Positions 1 to 9,236 of a stretch of DNA of 40,226 nucleotides are shown one piece after another (position 1 is the first letter of the stretch; each line of letters opens with the position of its first letter). The notes below the pieces were generated by a model. The model searched no databases. It was not told the origin of the DNA and saw only the letters and a program-made list of their open reading frames with translations. Position numbers and translations under genes: made by a program. This stretch comes from Zeimonas sp964538505 (lineage in GTDB: Bacteria; Pseudomonadota; Gammaproteobacteria; Burkholderiales; Burkholderiaceae_E). Location: the NCBI GenBank assembly GCA_964538505.1, contig CAZIDY010000027.1, forward strand, positions 1 through 40,226, in the 5' to 3' direction.

Positions 1-1358
1 ATCTTCTCGGTCTTGTACAGCTCCATCATCGCCTGGTTCATCTTCACGCGATCGTTGCCGTAGCGCTCGCGGATCGCCGTCAGGCGCGGCGTGACCGCCT
101 TCATCCGCGCCATCGACCTGTAGCTCGCCGCCTGCAGCGGGAAGAAGATCGTCTTGATCAGGATCGTGAGCAGCACGATCGCCCACCCCCAGTTGCCGAC
201 GATGCCGTGCAGCTTCTCGAGCAGCCAATAGATCGGCTTCGCGACGATCGTCAGCAGCCCGTAGTCGACGGTGAGATCGAGGCCCGGTGCGACCTGCTCG
301 AGCATGCGTTGCTGCTGCGGGCCGACGAGCAGGCGCGACTCGGTCGACACCGTCGCGCCCGGCGCCAGCATGCCGAGCGGCTCCTTGACGCCGACCGAGT
401 ACAGGTTCGTGTCGACCTTGCGCGTGAAGTATTCGCGCGTGGCGTCGACCTGCGGAACCCAGGCCGAGACGAAGTAGTGCTGGATGATGCCGACCCAGCC
501 GTCGTCGGCCACCTGCGTGTGGCTCGCCTTGCCCTTCTCGATATCGTCGAACGAAACTTTCTGGAACTTGTCTTCGTCGGTGTAGACGACCGGGCCGGTG
601 TACGTGCTGTAGAACTTCGAGCCCCCGGGCGGCTCGTTGGCATCGCGCGTGAGCTGCAGGTACAGCACCGGGTTCAGCGGCACGTCACCGATGTTCGTGA
701 CCTCGTCCTTTACGTGCACGACGAAGTCGCCGCGCGCGAGCGTGTACGTGCGCACGAGGCGCAGGTTGCCGCTCTCGGCAGTGAGCTGCAGCTGGACGGC
801 ATCGCCATTGCCGAGCGTGCGCGGCGACACGTCGCCGTTCACCGGCGTCATCGGCGTTCGGTGCGTCGGAAAGCTCGTTCCGGCCGGCGCATCGCCGATG
901 AGCCCGCTCTGCGCGAGGTAGACGCGGCCCGGCGCGTAGTCGAGCAGGACGAGGTTCTCGGACTCGGATTCCTGCGCGAGATGCTCGAGCAGCTCGGCAC
1001 GACGAACCTGCCCGCCCATCAGGTCGATGTCGAGCGCCAGCACGTCGTTGGCAAAGCGGATCGTCTGGTCGGACGCCACGGCCGCGCCGCCGGCCGTTGG
1101 CGCCACGGCCGCCGTTGCGCCTGGCGACGAGGCAGCGGGCAACGCAGTCGGCGACGGCGGGATCGCAGCGTCGGAAGACGGGCCACCTGCTGCGCTGGAA
1201 CCGGCGCCACGGCCACCGGGGCCTTCGTGCACGCCCTGCTCGGCCGGCGGCGGGCCGCCGAACAGCGACGCGTTCCCCTGATGCCGTTGCCACGAATCCC
1301 AGAGGAACAGCAACGACATCGAGAAGACGATCCACAGGATCATTCGTTGGGTCTGCAT
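1..1358 (-). CDS. yidC: Membrane protein insertase YidC (3' end outside window)
   Basis: YidC inserts and folds inner-membrane proteins, alone or with SecYEG. The reading frame enters from the left edge and covers about 452 of the usual ~550 residues, so the C-terminal transmembrane helices are missing from view. The start MQTQRMILWIVFSMSLLFLWD is the typical N-terminal signal-anchor helix. It is followed by a low-complexity Gly/Ala/Pro linker (about residues 30-90), the large periplasmic beta domain (about 95-340) and the start of the conserved membrane core (GNWGWAIVLLTILIKTIFFP, then the cytoplasmic loop with MARMKAVTPRL and QAMMELYKTEK). It is last in the leftward rpmH-rnpA-yidD-yidC cluster. 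What is seen agrees with the family throughout; only the 3' end is absent. Confidence 0.97.
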   Translation of the reverse strand, partial: MQTQRMILWIVFSMSLLFLWDSWQRHQGNASLFGGPPPAEQGVHEGPGGRGAGSSAAGGPSSDAAIPPSPTALPAASSPGATAAVAPTAGGAAVASDQTIRFANDVLALDIDLMGGQVRRAELLEHLAQESESENLVLLDYAPGRVYLAQSGLIGDAPAGTSFPTHRTPMTPVNGDVSPRTLGNGDAVQLQLTAESGNLRLVRTYTLARGDFVVHVKDEVTNIGDVPLNPVLYLQLTRDANEPPGGSKFYSTYTGPVVYTDEDKFQKVSFDDIEKGKASHTQVADDGWVGIIQHYFVSAWVPQVDATREYFTRKVDTNLYSVGVKEPLGMLAPGATVSTESRLLVGPQQQRMLEQVAPGLDLTVDYGLLTIVAKPIYWLLEKLHGIVGNWGWAIVLLTILIKTIFFPLQAASYRSMARMKAVTPRLTAIRERYGNDRVKMNQAMMELYKTEK

Positions 1359-1380
1359 ATCTCTCTTAACCGACGGACAA

Positions 1381-1659
1381 CTAACGGTCGACAGGGGGGT
1401 CGTCACGCAGCGCCGCTGGCCAGCGGCATCGGCAACGCGACGACAGATGAACGGGCACTTCGTCGATGCCACCCGGATGCAACGGATGGCAGCGGACGAT
1501 GCGCCGCAGCGCGAGCCAGCCACCGCGCCATGCACCGTGCCGTTCGATCGCCTCGACGGCGTATTCGGAGCAGGTGGGCAGGAACCGGCACCGCGGGGCA
1601 AGAAAAGGACTGATCGCGGCGCGATAGAAACGGATCGCGCCCGTGAAGATACGCTTCAT
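1381..1659 (-). CDS. yidD: Membrane protein insertion efficiency factor YidD
   Basis: This is a 92-residue protein of the YidD family, a small membrane-associated protein that assists YidC-dependent insertion. The family core is plain: an N-terminal amphipathic segment FYRAAISPFLAPRCRFLPTC, then SEYAVEAIERHG and RRIVRCHPLHPGGID. The Cys pair in RCRF...TCSEY and the Pro-His-x-Gly-Gly motif are conserved in the family. The ATG overlaps the rnpA stop by four bases (ATGA), which indicates translational coupling, and yidC follows after a short gap. Length is slightly over the usual 70-90 residues because of an Arg/Pro-rich tail. Confidence 0.95.
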   Translation of the reverse strand: MKRIFTGAIRFYRAAISPFLAPRCRFLPTCSEYAVEAIERHGAWRGGWLALRRIVRCHPLHPGGIDEVPVHLSSRCRCRWPAALRDDPPVDR

Positions 1660-2027
1660 CGCAGATCTCCGCGCCGACGAAGCGTCGCCTCGGCCTGGGC
1701 GAAAACCCGGTCGAGCTCTGCACGCGCGAGCCGCTTGCGCGCCGGCAACCCGGCGCCCGGCGCGGAGGGCTCGAAAGGCGCCCGGATGCGCAGCAGTGCG
1801 ACGACAGGGCGCTGATGCAGACCCGCCGCGCGCCAGGCTTCTCGGGCAACCCGACGCATCGCATTGCGCTCCACCGCACGGCGCAGCACCCGCTTGGGCG
1901 CGGCAACGATCAGCCTGCCGCGCACACTCGCCGCGTCGTCTGCAACCGGTTTGGCGTGCACTCCGAAATGCGGGCCCGATGCTACTGGACGAGTGCGCAA
2001 CAGCATCGGTACGATGCCCGGCGGCAC
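1656..2027 (-). CDS. rnpA: Ribonuclease P protein component (start uncertain)
   Basis: RnpA is the basic protein subunit of RNase P, which works with the M1 RNA to mature tRNA 5' ends. The family signature is present as APKRVLRRAVERNAMRRVAREAWR, with the central strand region RTRPVASGPHFGVHAKP before it. I chose the GTG at 2027, which gives 123 residues, close to the family norm. An ATG at 2006 would remove the N-terminal segment that normally precedes the LRTRP region, and no clear ribosome binding site precedes either codon. The frame stays open upstream to a GTG at 2129, inside rpmH, so an extended overlapping form is possible. It sits between rpmH and yidD, as is standard. Confidence 0.88.
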   Translation of the reverse strand: MPPGIVPMLLRTRPVASGPHFGVHAKPVADDAASVRGRLIVAAPKRVLRRAVERNAMRRVAREAWRAAGLHQRPVVALLRIRAPFEPSAPGAGLPARKRLARAELDRVFAQAEATLRRRGDLR

Positions 2028-2067
2028 CCGACGCTGCGGATCGCTTCGCGATCCACCGGAGCGCTGA

Positions 2068-2202
2068 TCAGACGGCGAGGCGTTTTCTGCCCTTCGCGCG
2101 TCGCGCACGGATGACGGCTCGTCCACCACGGGTCTTCATGCGTACGAGAAAGCCGTGCGTGCGCTTGCGACGTACGACGGAGGGTTGATAGGTGCGTTTC
2201 AT
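2068..2202 (-). CDS. rpmH: 50S ribosomal protein L34
   Basis: This is the 44-residue L34 protein of the large ribosomal subunit. It begins MKRTYQPSVVRRKRTHGF and continues through the canonical RMKTRGGRAVIRARRAKGRKRL to the end. Length and sequence are those expected for proteobacterial L34. It is the first gene of the leftward rpmH-rnpA-yidD-yidC cluster. A GAGG ribosome binding site lies upstream of the ATG and a near-consensus sigma-70 promoter lies at 2249-2278. Confidence 0.98.
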   Translation of the reverse strand: MKRTYQPSVVRRKRTHGFLVRMKTRGGRAVIRARRAKGRKRLAV

Positions 2203-2248
2203 CGGCGGGTGCCTCGGGGTTGACGCAAAGTGAAGCGAAAAGCCTTTT

Positions 2249-2278
2249 ATTACAACGCATTACCTCTACGTCTGTCAA
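2249..2278 (-). promoter_or_regulatory. Probable sigma-70 promoter of the rpmH operon
   Basis: On the minus strand a perfect -35 box TTGACA (2278-2273) is followed after 18 bases by TGTAAT (2254-2249), a good -10 box. The rpmH start lies 47 bases further down. The segment is AT-rich compared with its surroundings. A strong promoter is expected for this ribosomal protein gene. Confidence 0.7.
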
Positions 2279-2442
2279 TTTGGCGATGGCGCTGCGATGA
2301 CGTTGCAGGGTAAAATGTCGTCTTTCCCCCGTCGCATCGCCGCCCTTTGCAGCGCGCGCGTTCCACGCGCCGCGTCGGCCCCGTGATGCAACGTGCATCG
2401 TCTCTACACCCCGCCTGCCCGCACGCCGAATCGACTGAAAAA

Positions 2443-3897
2443 ATGATGGACCGTTGGCTCGCCTGCGTGGCAAAGCTCGAGAACGAGATTCCTGCTCAGC
2501 AGTTCAAACCCTGGATCAAGCCCCTCGTCTACCTGGGTTATGACGAAGGCGAGCATCTGTTGCGGCTGGGCGTGCCGAATCACTTCAAGCTGAACTGGGT
2601 CAAGTCGCAGTTCGAGTCGCGCATCGAGTCGGTGGCCCGCGAAACGATCGAACCCGAGCTGCGCGTGAGCTTCGAGATTCATCGCGGGCATGCACCGGCC
2701 GCACCGCAGTCGCCGGGCCCCGACACGCTCGCGCTCGGCGGCGCACGCGCCTGGCCTGCTGCGAGCATCGGCGCGCCAGCCCACGACGACAGCCGGATGG
2801 CTGATGGCGACATGGCCACCGAGATCGCCGAGCCACCGGTTACGGCCGGTTTTCCGGCACTGGCTGCACCCGATGCACGCACACGACTGCGTCCGGAGCT
2901 CACCTTCGAAAACTTCGTGCACGGCAAGGCGAACCAGATCGCCTGGTCGGCCGCACTGCAGGTCGTCGAACGACCCGGCACCTCGTACAACCCGCTGTTC
3001 CTGTACGGCGGCGTAGGGCTCGGCAAGACGCACCTGCTGCATGCGGTGGGCAACGCGATCCGCGAGCGCATGCCCGGTGCGCGCGTACGTTACATCCACG
3101 CGCAGGACTACTTCGACGAGATGGTGCGCGGCATCCAGCGCAAGTCGCTGTACGACTTCAAGCAGAAGTACCACACGCTCGACCTGCTGCTGGTCGACGA
3201 CATCCAGTTCCTGGGCGGAAAAGATCGCACGCAGGAAGAGTTCTTCTACACCTTCGAAGCGCTGCTCACGGCACGCAAGCAGCTGATCATCACCAGCGAC
3301 ACCTATCCGAAGGAGCTGTCGGCTTTCGAAGACCGGCTCGTCTCCCGCTTCGGCTCGGGGCTGATCGTCGAGATCGAACCGCCCGAGCTCGAGATGCGCG
3401 TCGCGATCCTTCTGAAAAAGGCCGAGCAGTCGGGCGAGAAGCTGCCCGAGGAAGTCGCGTTCTTCGTCGCGAAGAACCTGCGCTCGAACGTTCGCGAGCT
3501 GGAAGGCGCGCTGCTGCGCGTAATCGCCTTCGCACGTTTCCGCGGCAAGGCGGTCACCGCCGATCTCGCGAAGGAAGCGCTGAAAGACCTGCTCGAGCTG
3601 AACCGGCCACCGATCTCGATCGAGTCGATCCAGAAAACCGTCGCCGACTTCCTGAAGATCAAGGTCGCCGACATGTACAGCAAGCGGCGGCCGGCACACA
3701 TCGCGCGCGCTCGCCAGATCGCGATGTACTTCGCGAAGGAGCTCACGCAGAAGAGCTTTCCCGAGATCGGCGAGGCCTTCGGCGGACGCGACCACACCAC
3801 GGTGATGCACGCAGTGAAGCGCATCGCCGAGCTGCGCCAGCACGACCAGGAATGGAACCGGCAGCTTCATGTCCTCGAGCAGACGCTTCGTGGCTGA
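2443..3897 (+). CDS. dnaA: Chromosomal replication initiator DnaA
   Basis: DnaA binds oriC boxes, oligomerises with ATP, melts the origin and loads the helicase. The start at 2443 (MMDRWLACVAKLENEIPAQQF) gives 484 residues and matches the usual domain I beginning; ATG 2446 is equally possible. Upstream in-frame codons only add an unconserved tail. Domain I covers about 1-85 and a variable Ala/Pro-rich domain II about 86-150. The AAA+ domain III has Walker A GGVGLGKT (189-196) and Walker B LLLVDD (248-253). Domain IV ends in the DNA-binding signature RDHTTVMHAVKRI (449-461). It diverges from rpmH and is followed by dnaN. Confidence 0.97.
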   Translation: MMDRWLACVAKLENEIPAQQFKPWIKPLVYLGYDEGEHLLRLGVPNHFKLNWVKSQFESRIESVARETIEPELRVSFEIHRGHAPAAPQSPGPDTLALGGARAWPAASIGAPAHDDSRMADGDMATEIAEPPVTAGFPALAAPDARTRLRPELTFENFVHGKANQIAWSAALQVVERPGTSYNPLFLYGGVGLGKTHLLHAVGNAIRERMPGARVRYIHAQDYFDEMVRGIQRKSLYDFKQKYHTLDLLLVDDIQFLGGKDRTQEEFFYTFEALLTARKQLIITSDTYPKELSAFEDRLVSRFGSGLIVEIEPPELEMRVAILLKKAEQSGEKLPEEVAFFVAKNLRSNVRELEGALLRVIAFARFRGKAVTADLAKEALKDLLELNRPPISIESIQKTVADFLKIKVADMYSKRRPAHIARARQIAMYFAKELTQKSFPEIGEAFGGRDHTTVMHAVKRIAELRQHDQEWNRQLHVLEQTLRG

Positions 3898-4173
3898 ACG
3901 CTGCGTGAACGACCACCGGATCGAAGCCGGAAAAAAGCTGCAAAGCGGGCTGCGCAGTGGACTGCACAGCGGCTGCACAAGCGCGGGAGCGATTGTGAAT
4001 AACCTGCCGCTTTTCCGGGCAAGGCGAAGTTGTTCGACTGCGTCCACAGCAGCCGGAACGCGCTCTTCACACCCTGCCGTTGCCCGCAGAGCAAGCACCG
4101 GCGGGGCCGAAGCATGGTTGTCCCCAGAGTTGTTGCCAGTACATTCAACAACAGCAACAGGAAACTAGAATAA
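3898..4173. other. Candidate oriC region between dnaA and dnaN
   Basis: This 276-bp gap contains one sequence matching the DnaA-box consensus TTATNCACA, read on the minus strand as TGTGAATAA at 3994-4002. Several degenerate box-like sequences (GTCCACA, CTGCACA, GTCCCCA cores) lie nearby, and an AT-richer end precedes dnaN. In many proteobacteria the origin flanks dnaA. The rpmH-dnaA gap (2203-2442) is AT-rich but shows no consensus box, so this side is the better candidate. One good box is thin evidence. Confidence 0.35.
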
Positions 4174-5283
4174 ATGCAGTTCATCCAGGCAAACCGCGAT
4201 GCGATCCTGAAGCCGCTGCAAACCGTGGCGGGCATCGTCGAGCGACGACATACGTTGCCGATCCTCGCCAACGTGCTCCTGCGCAAGACCGGGCCCGACG
4301 TCTCGTTCCTCGCGACCGACGTCGAGATCCAGATCGAAACCACTGCACAGCTCGGCGCCGGCCGCGAAGACGGCGCAACGACGCTGTCGGCGCGCAAGCT
4401 GATCGACATCCTGCGTTCGCTGCCCGACGGCGCTGACGTATCGATCAAGGTCGAGAGCAAGCGCGCGACGATCCAGGCCGGTCGCAGCCGCTTCGCGTTG
4501 CAGACGCTCGACGCCAGCGAGTTCCCCACGGTGGTCGTCGCCGACCGCTTCGTTGCGTCCTTCGAGCTGCCGCAGCGCCAGCTCAAGCACCTGATCCGGA
4601 TGGTGCATTTCGCGATGGCGCAGCAGGACATCCGCTACTACCTGAACGGGCTGCTGCTCGTCACCGATGGCTCGCTGGTGAGGGTCGTGGCAACCGACGG
4701 TCATCGGCTGTCGTACTGCGAAGCGGAAATCGATGGCGCCGAGCTCGCTCGTTCCGAGGTGATCATCCCGCGCAAGACGGTGCTCGAGCTGCAGCGGTTG
4801 CTCGCCGACAGCGATGATTCCGTGGCGATCGACGTCTCGAGCAACCAGGTGCGTTTCCGCTTCGGCGAAGTCGAGATGGTCTCGAAGATCGTCGAAGGCA
4901 AGTTTCCCGATTACCAGCGGGTCATTCCGCAGGGCTACACGAAGCGCGTCGTGCTCGCGCGCGACGCTTTCGCCGCGTCGCTCGCGCGTGCATCGATCCT
5001 CACATCGGACAAGTTCAAGGGCGTGCGGCTGAGCCTGTCGCCCGGAACGCTGCAGATCCAGACCAGCAACGCCGAGCAGGAAGAGGCCGTCGAGGAGCTC
5101 GAAATCGAGTACGACGGCGAGGGTCTCGAGATCGGCTTCAACGTGAGCTACCTGCTCGACGTGCTCGGCAACCTCGACGCCGCCTCCGTGCAGCTGGAGT
5201 TCGGCGATTCGGGCACGAGCGCATTGCTCACCGTGCCCGGCGACGAGCGCTTCCGCTACGTCGTGATGCCGATGCGCATCTGA
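4174..5283 (+). CDS. dnaN: DNA polymerase III beta subunit (sliding clamp)
   Basis: The beta clamp encircles DNA and tethers polymerase III and other repair and replication partners. The 369-residue length is typical. The N terminus MQFIQANRDAILKPLQTVAGIVERRHTLPILANVLL is the classic clamp opening (quoted here in part: ERRHTLPILANVLL), and the end VPGDERFRYVVMPMRI is the classic C terminus. Three clamp repeats of about 120 residues fill the chain. An AGGAAA sequence upstream serves as the ribosome binding site. It lies between dnaA and gyrB, in the usual order. Confidence 0.98.
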   Translation: MQFIQANRDAILKPLQTVAGIVERRHTLPILANVLLRKTGPDVSFLATDVEIQIETTAQLGAGREDGATTLSARKLIDILRSLPDGADVSIKVESKRATIQAGRSRFALQTLDASEFPTVVVADRFVASFELPQRQLKHLIRMVHFAMAQQDIRYYLNGLLLVTDGSLVRVVATDGHRLSYCEAEIDGAELARSEVIIPRKTVLELQRLLADSDDSVAIDVSSNQVRFRFGEVEMVSKIVEGKFPDYQRVIPQGYTKRVVLARDAFAASLARASILTSDKFKGVRLSLSPGTLQIQTSNAEQEEAVEELEIEYDGEGLEIGFNVSYLLDVLGNLDAASVQLEFGDSGTSALLTVPGDERFRYVVMPMRI

Positions 5284-5312
5284 TCGCGCGCATCTGATTC
5301 CGAAGAACCACC

Positions 5313-7811
<2,499 letters not shown>

Positions 7812-8160
7812 GCGATTCAGGCCCGCGCGCGGACCTGGTGTACCGGACGAAACGAGAATGCGCTACGGGGTGAACGGTAGCGCGCCGCAGATCCACACGG
7901 CGTCGATGACGTGAACCGGATCGCACGTAACTGGAGCACATTCGTACACGGCAGCGCCAAGCTGCGTCGAAACGCTCGCAGATCGTGCAATTCGGCAGCC
8001 GTTATCGAACGGGTCCGGCAAAGTGCTCGCGAAACGAGCAGTTCTCGCGGTGCGATGACGCTTCTCGCTTCAGGCGCGATCTGGCGCCGGTCGTCGTGCG
8101 CCCCGATCCTGACGGGCGGGTGGACGCTGATGCGCCCTCTGGACGAGTTGCCGAGCTTGA
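7812..8160. other. Intergenic stretch after gyrB, no gene recognised
   Basis: About 350 bases separate gyrB from the first toxin-antitoxin operator. Short open frames exist but none resembles a known protein and none has a convincing ribosome binding site. A CGCGA/TCGCG inverted repeat lies near 8029-8056. The base composition is less GC-rich than gyrB, consistent with the start of acquired DNA. Confidence 0.5.
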
Positions 8161-8189
8161 ACCATAATGATCATACTGATCGTAATGGT
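8161..8189. promoter_or_regulatory. Palindromic operator candidate of the Phd/PIN module
   Basis: A 29-bp imperfect palindrome pairs at 11 of 14 positions. The outer arms ACCAT/ATGGT and the inner arms GATCA/TGATC are perfect. It ends nine bases before the antitoxin ATG (8198). Phd/YefM antitoxins repress their own operons by binding such palindromes, so it is the obvious operator. Confidence 0.6.
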
Positions 8190-8197
8190 TGGGTAGC

Positions 8198-8470
8198 ATG
8201 ATCACCGAAATCACGGCGGTTCATTTTCGGCAGAACCTGGGCGAAATGCTCAACCGGGTGCAGTATCGAAATGACAGCATCGTCATCAGCAAGGATGGCA
8301 AGCCGGTCGCTGCCCTGATCGACGCGGAGCTATTCGCTCGCATTCGACGGATGCAACAGCGCTTCGAGGAATTGAGCGAGCGTATCGCCGACGCCTATTC
8401 AGACGTTCCGATGGAAGAGGGGCTGGCCGAAATCGATTCGGCGGTGGCTTCGGAACGACAGAAGCGCTGA
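8198..8470 (+). CDS. Phd/YefM-family antitoxin
   Basis: This is a 90-residue antitoxin-like protein. The N terminus MITEITAVHFRQNLGEMLNR followed by VQYRNDSIVISKDGKPVAALID is the Phd/YefM DNA-binding fold (about residues 1-50). The rest is a charged, probably flexible tail that would wrap the toxin. The role inferred is neutralising the PIN protein encoded next and repressing the operon through the palindrome just upstream. Its stop TGA shares one base with the ATG of the toxin gene, showing tight coupling. The start ATG at 8198 is preferred over an in-frame TTG at 8189, which would lie in the operator. Confidence 0.88.
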   Translation: MITEITAVHFRQNLGEMLNRVQYRNDSIVISKDGKPVAALIDAELFARIRRMQQRFEELSERIADAYSDVPMEEGLAEIDSAVASERQKR

Positions 8471-8877
8471 TGCTTCGCGTGGTGCTCGATACCAATGTGC
8501 TGGTGTCGGGCCTGGCGTACCCAGGCAGCGTACCCGGACGCCTCATCAGCGCCTGGCGTCAGGGTGGATTGGACGTCGTTCTTTCGCGGTTCATTCTCGA
8601 CGAGACCGTTCGCGTACTGCCGCGGCTGTCCCGAGTGAGCCTGAACGATGCCGAGATTCGCGACCTTGCCGATAGTCTGATGTTCATGGCCGACATCGTG
8701 GAACCATCGACTGCGAAGGACGTCCAGCTTCGCGATCCGGACGATCAACCGGTGCTGCAGACCCTGCTGGCCAGCAAGGCGGACTATCTGATCACGGGCG
8801 ACAAGGACTTGCTGGCGTTGGCCGATCGATATCGAATCCTCACGCCTGCCGACTTCTGGGCGCGTCACGGGCGATGA
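8470..8877 (+). CDS. PIN-domain toxin (putative ribonuclease)
   Basis: This 135-residue protein is a PIN domain over its whole length, of the group annotated as the toxin component of a toxin-antitoxin system. The catalytic acidic positions are visible: Asp in VVLDTNVLVSGL near the N terminus, Glu in RFILDETVRVL, and aspartates in LRDPDDQPVLQTLL and LITGDKDLLAL. Such proteins are Mg-dependent RNases that cut tRNA or mRNA. Pairing a PIN toxin with a Phd-type rather than AbrB-type antitoxin is a known combination. All catalytic residues look intact, so the toxin is probably active. Confidence 0.87.
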   Translation: MLRVVLDTNVLVSGLAYPGSVPGRLISAWRQGGLDVVLSRFILDETVRVLPRLSRVSLNDAEIRDLADSLMFMADIVEPSTAKDVQLRDPDDQPVLQTLLASKADYLITGDKDLLALADRYRILTPADFWARHGR

Positions 8878-8901
8878 GGTCCGTCTGACCGGGAGGAGAT
8901 C

Positions 8902-9054
8902 ATGCATACGGCCAAGCTGTTTCAATACGGTTGCAGTCAGGCAGTGCGGCTTCCGGCCGATTATCGTTTCGACTCGCACGCGTCGTTTCGGACTACAAAT
9001 TCGCGCGTTTTCACGCGTGGAATCGATTCCACGACCGGACGCGCCACGATTTGA
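8902..9054 (+). pseudogene. Truncated vapB antitoxin remnant
   Basis: A strong ribosome binding site (GGGAGGAGAT) precedes an ATG whose first 24 residues, MHTAKLFQYGCSQAVRLPAD then YRFD, clearly match the N terminus of VapB. They agree at 17 of 23 positions with the intact VapB encoded at 17143-17400. After residue 24 (base 8973) the similarity stops abruptly and an unrelated 26-residue tail runs to a TGA. No vapC follows. I read it as the left fragment of a vapBC locus lost when the downstream DNA arrived. A short peptide could still be made. Confidence 0.75.
9016..9033. repeat. 18-bp perfect palindrome at the vapB-remnant junction
   Basis: CGTGGAATCGATTCCACG is a perfect 18-bp palindrome lying 43 bases after the vapB similarity ends and about 200 bases before the restriction operon. 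It is bracketed by a wider inverted CTACAAA/TTTGTAG pair (about 8993 and 9062). It could be a regulator site for the restriction operon or the scar of a recombination site. Confidence 0.6.
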
Positions 9055-9183
9055 TGTCCGGTTTGTAGCTCGGGTGGTGGGTTACTGTGGCTTCGGGGGC
9101 TCACCACCACTCTCGGGCCAGGAACGAGGCCGCAAGCGTACCAACTGCCTGTTCCTGCCCCAGCACCAGAGGTATATTGCGCA

Positions 9184-9208
9184 CGCCGGTTCAACCCCCG
9201 AACCGGCG
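9184..9208. promoter_or_regulatory. Leader hairpin/operator upstream of res
   Basis: CGCCGGTTC and GAACCGGCG form a perfect 9-bp inverted repeat with a 7-base spacer. It ends 28 bases before the res start. A TATATT sequence at about 9173 resembles a -10 box, so the repeat would fall at the start of the transcript. It could be an operator or an RNA hairpin limiting res expression. Confidence 0.5.
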
Positions 9209-9236
9209 CCAGCCCTGAACCCGGAGGCCAGACGCG

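Noticed and set aside
2311..2316. TAAAAT as the dnaA promoter -10 box
   Set aside because: No -35 sequence at a proper distance could be found, so it is not listed as a promoter.
2404..4098. A 564-codon frame antisense to dnaA
   Set aside because: Mirror of dnaA with low-complexity translation; dnaA is certain.
8902..9054. Intact small antitoxin gene
   Set aside because: Only the first 24 residues resemble VapB and the toxin-binding half and vapC are absent, so I call it a remnant.
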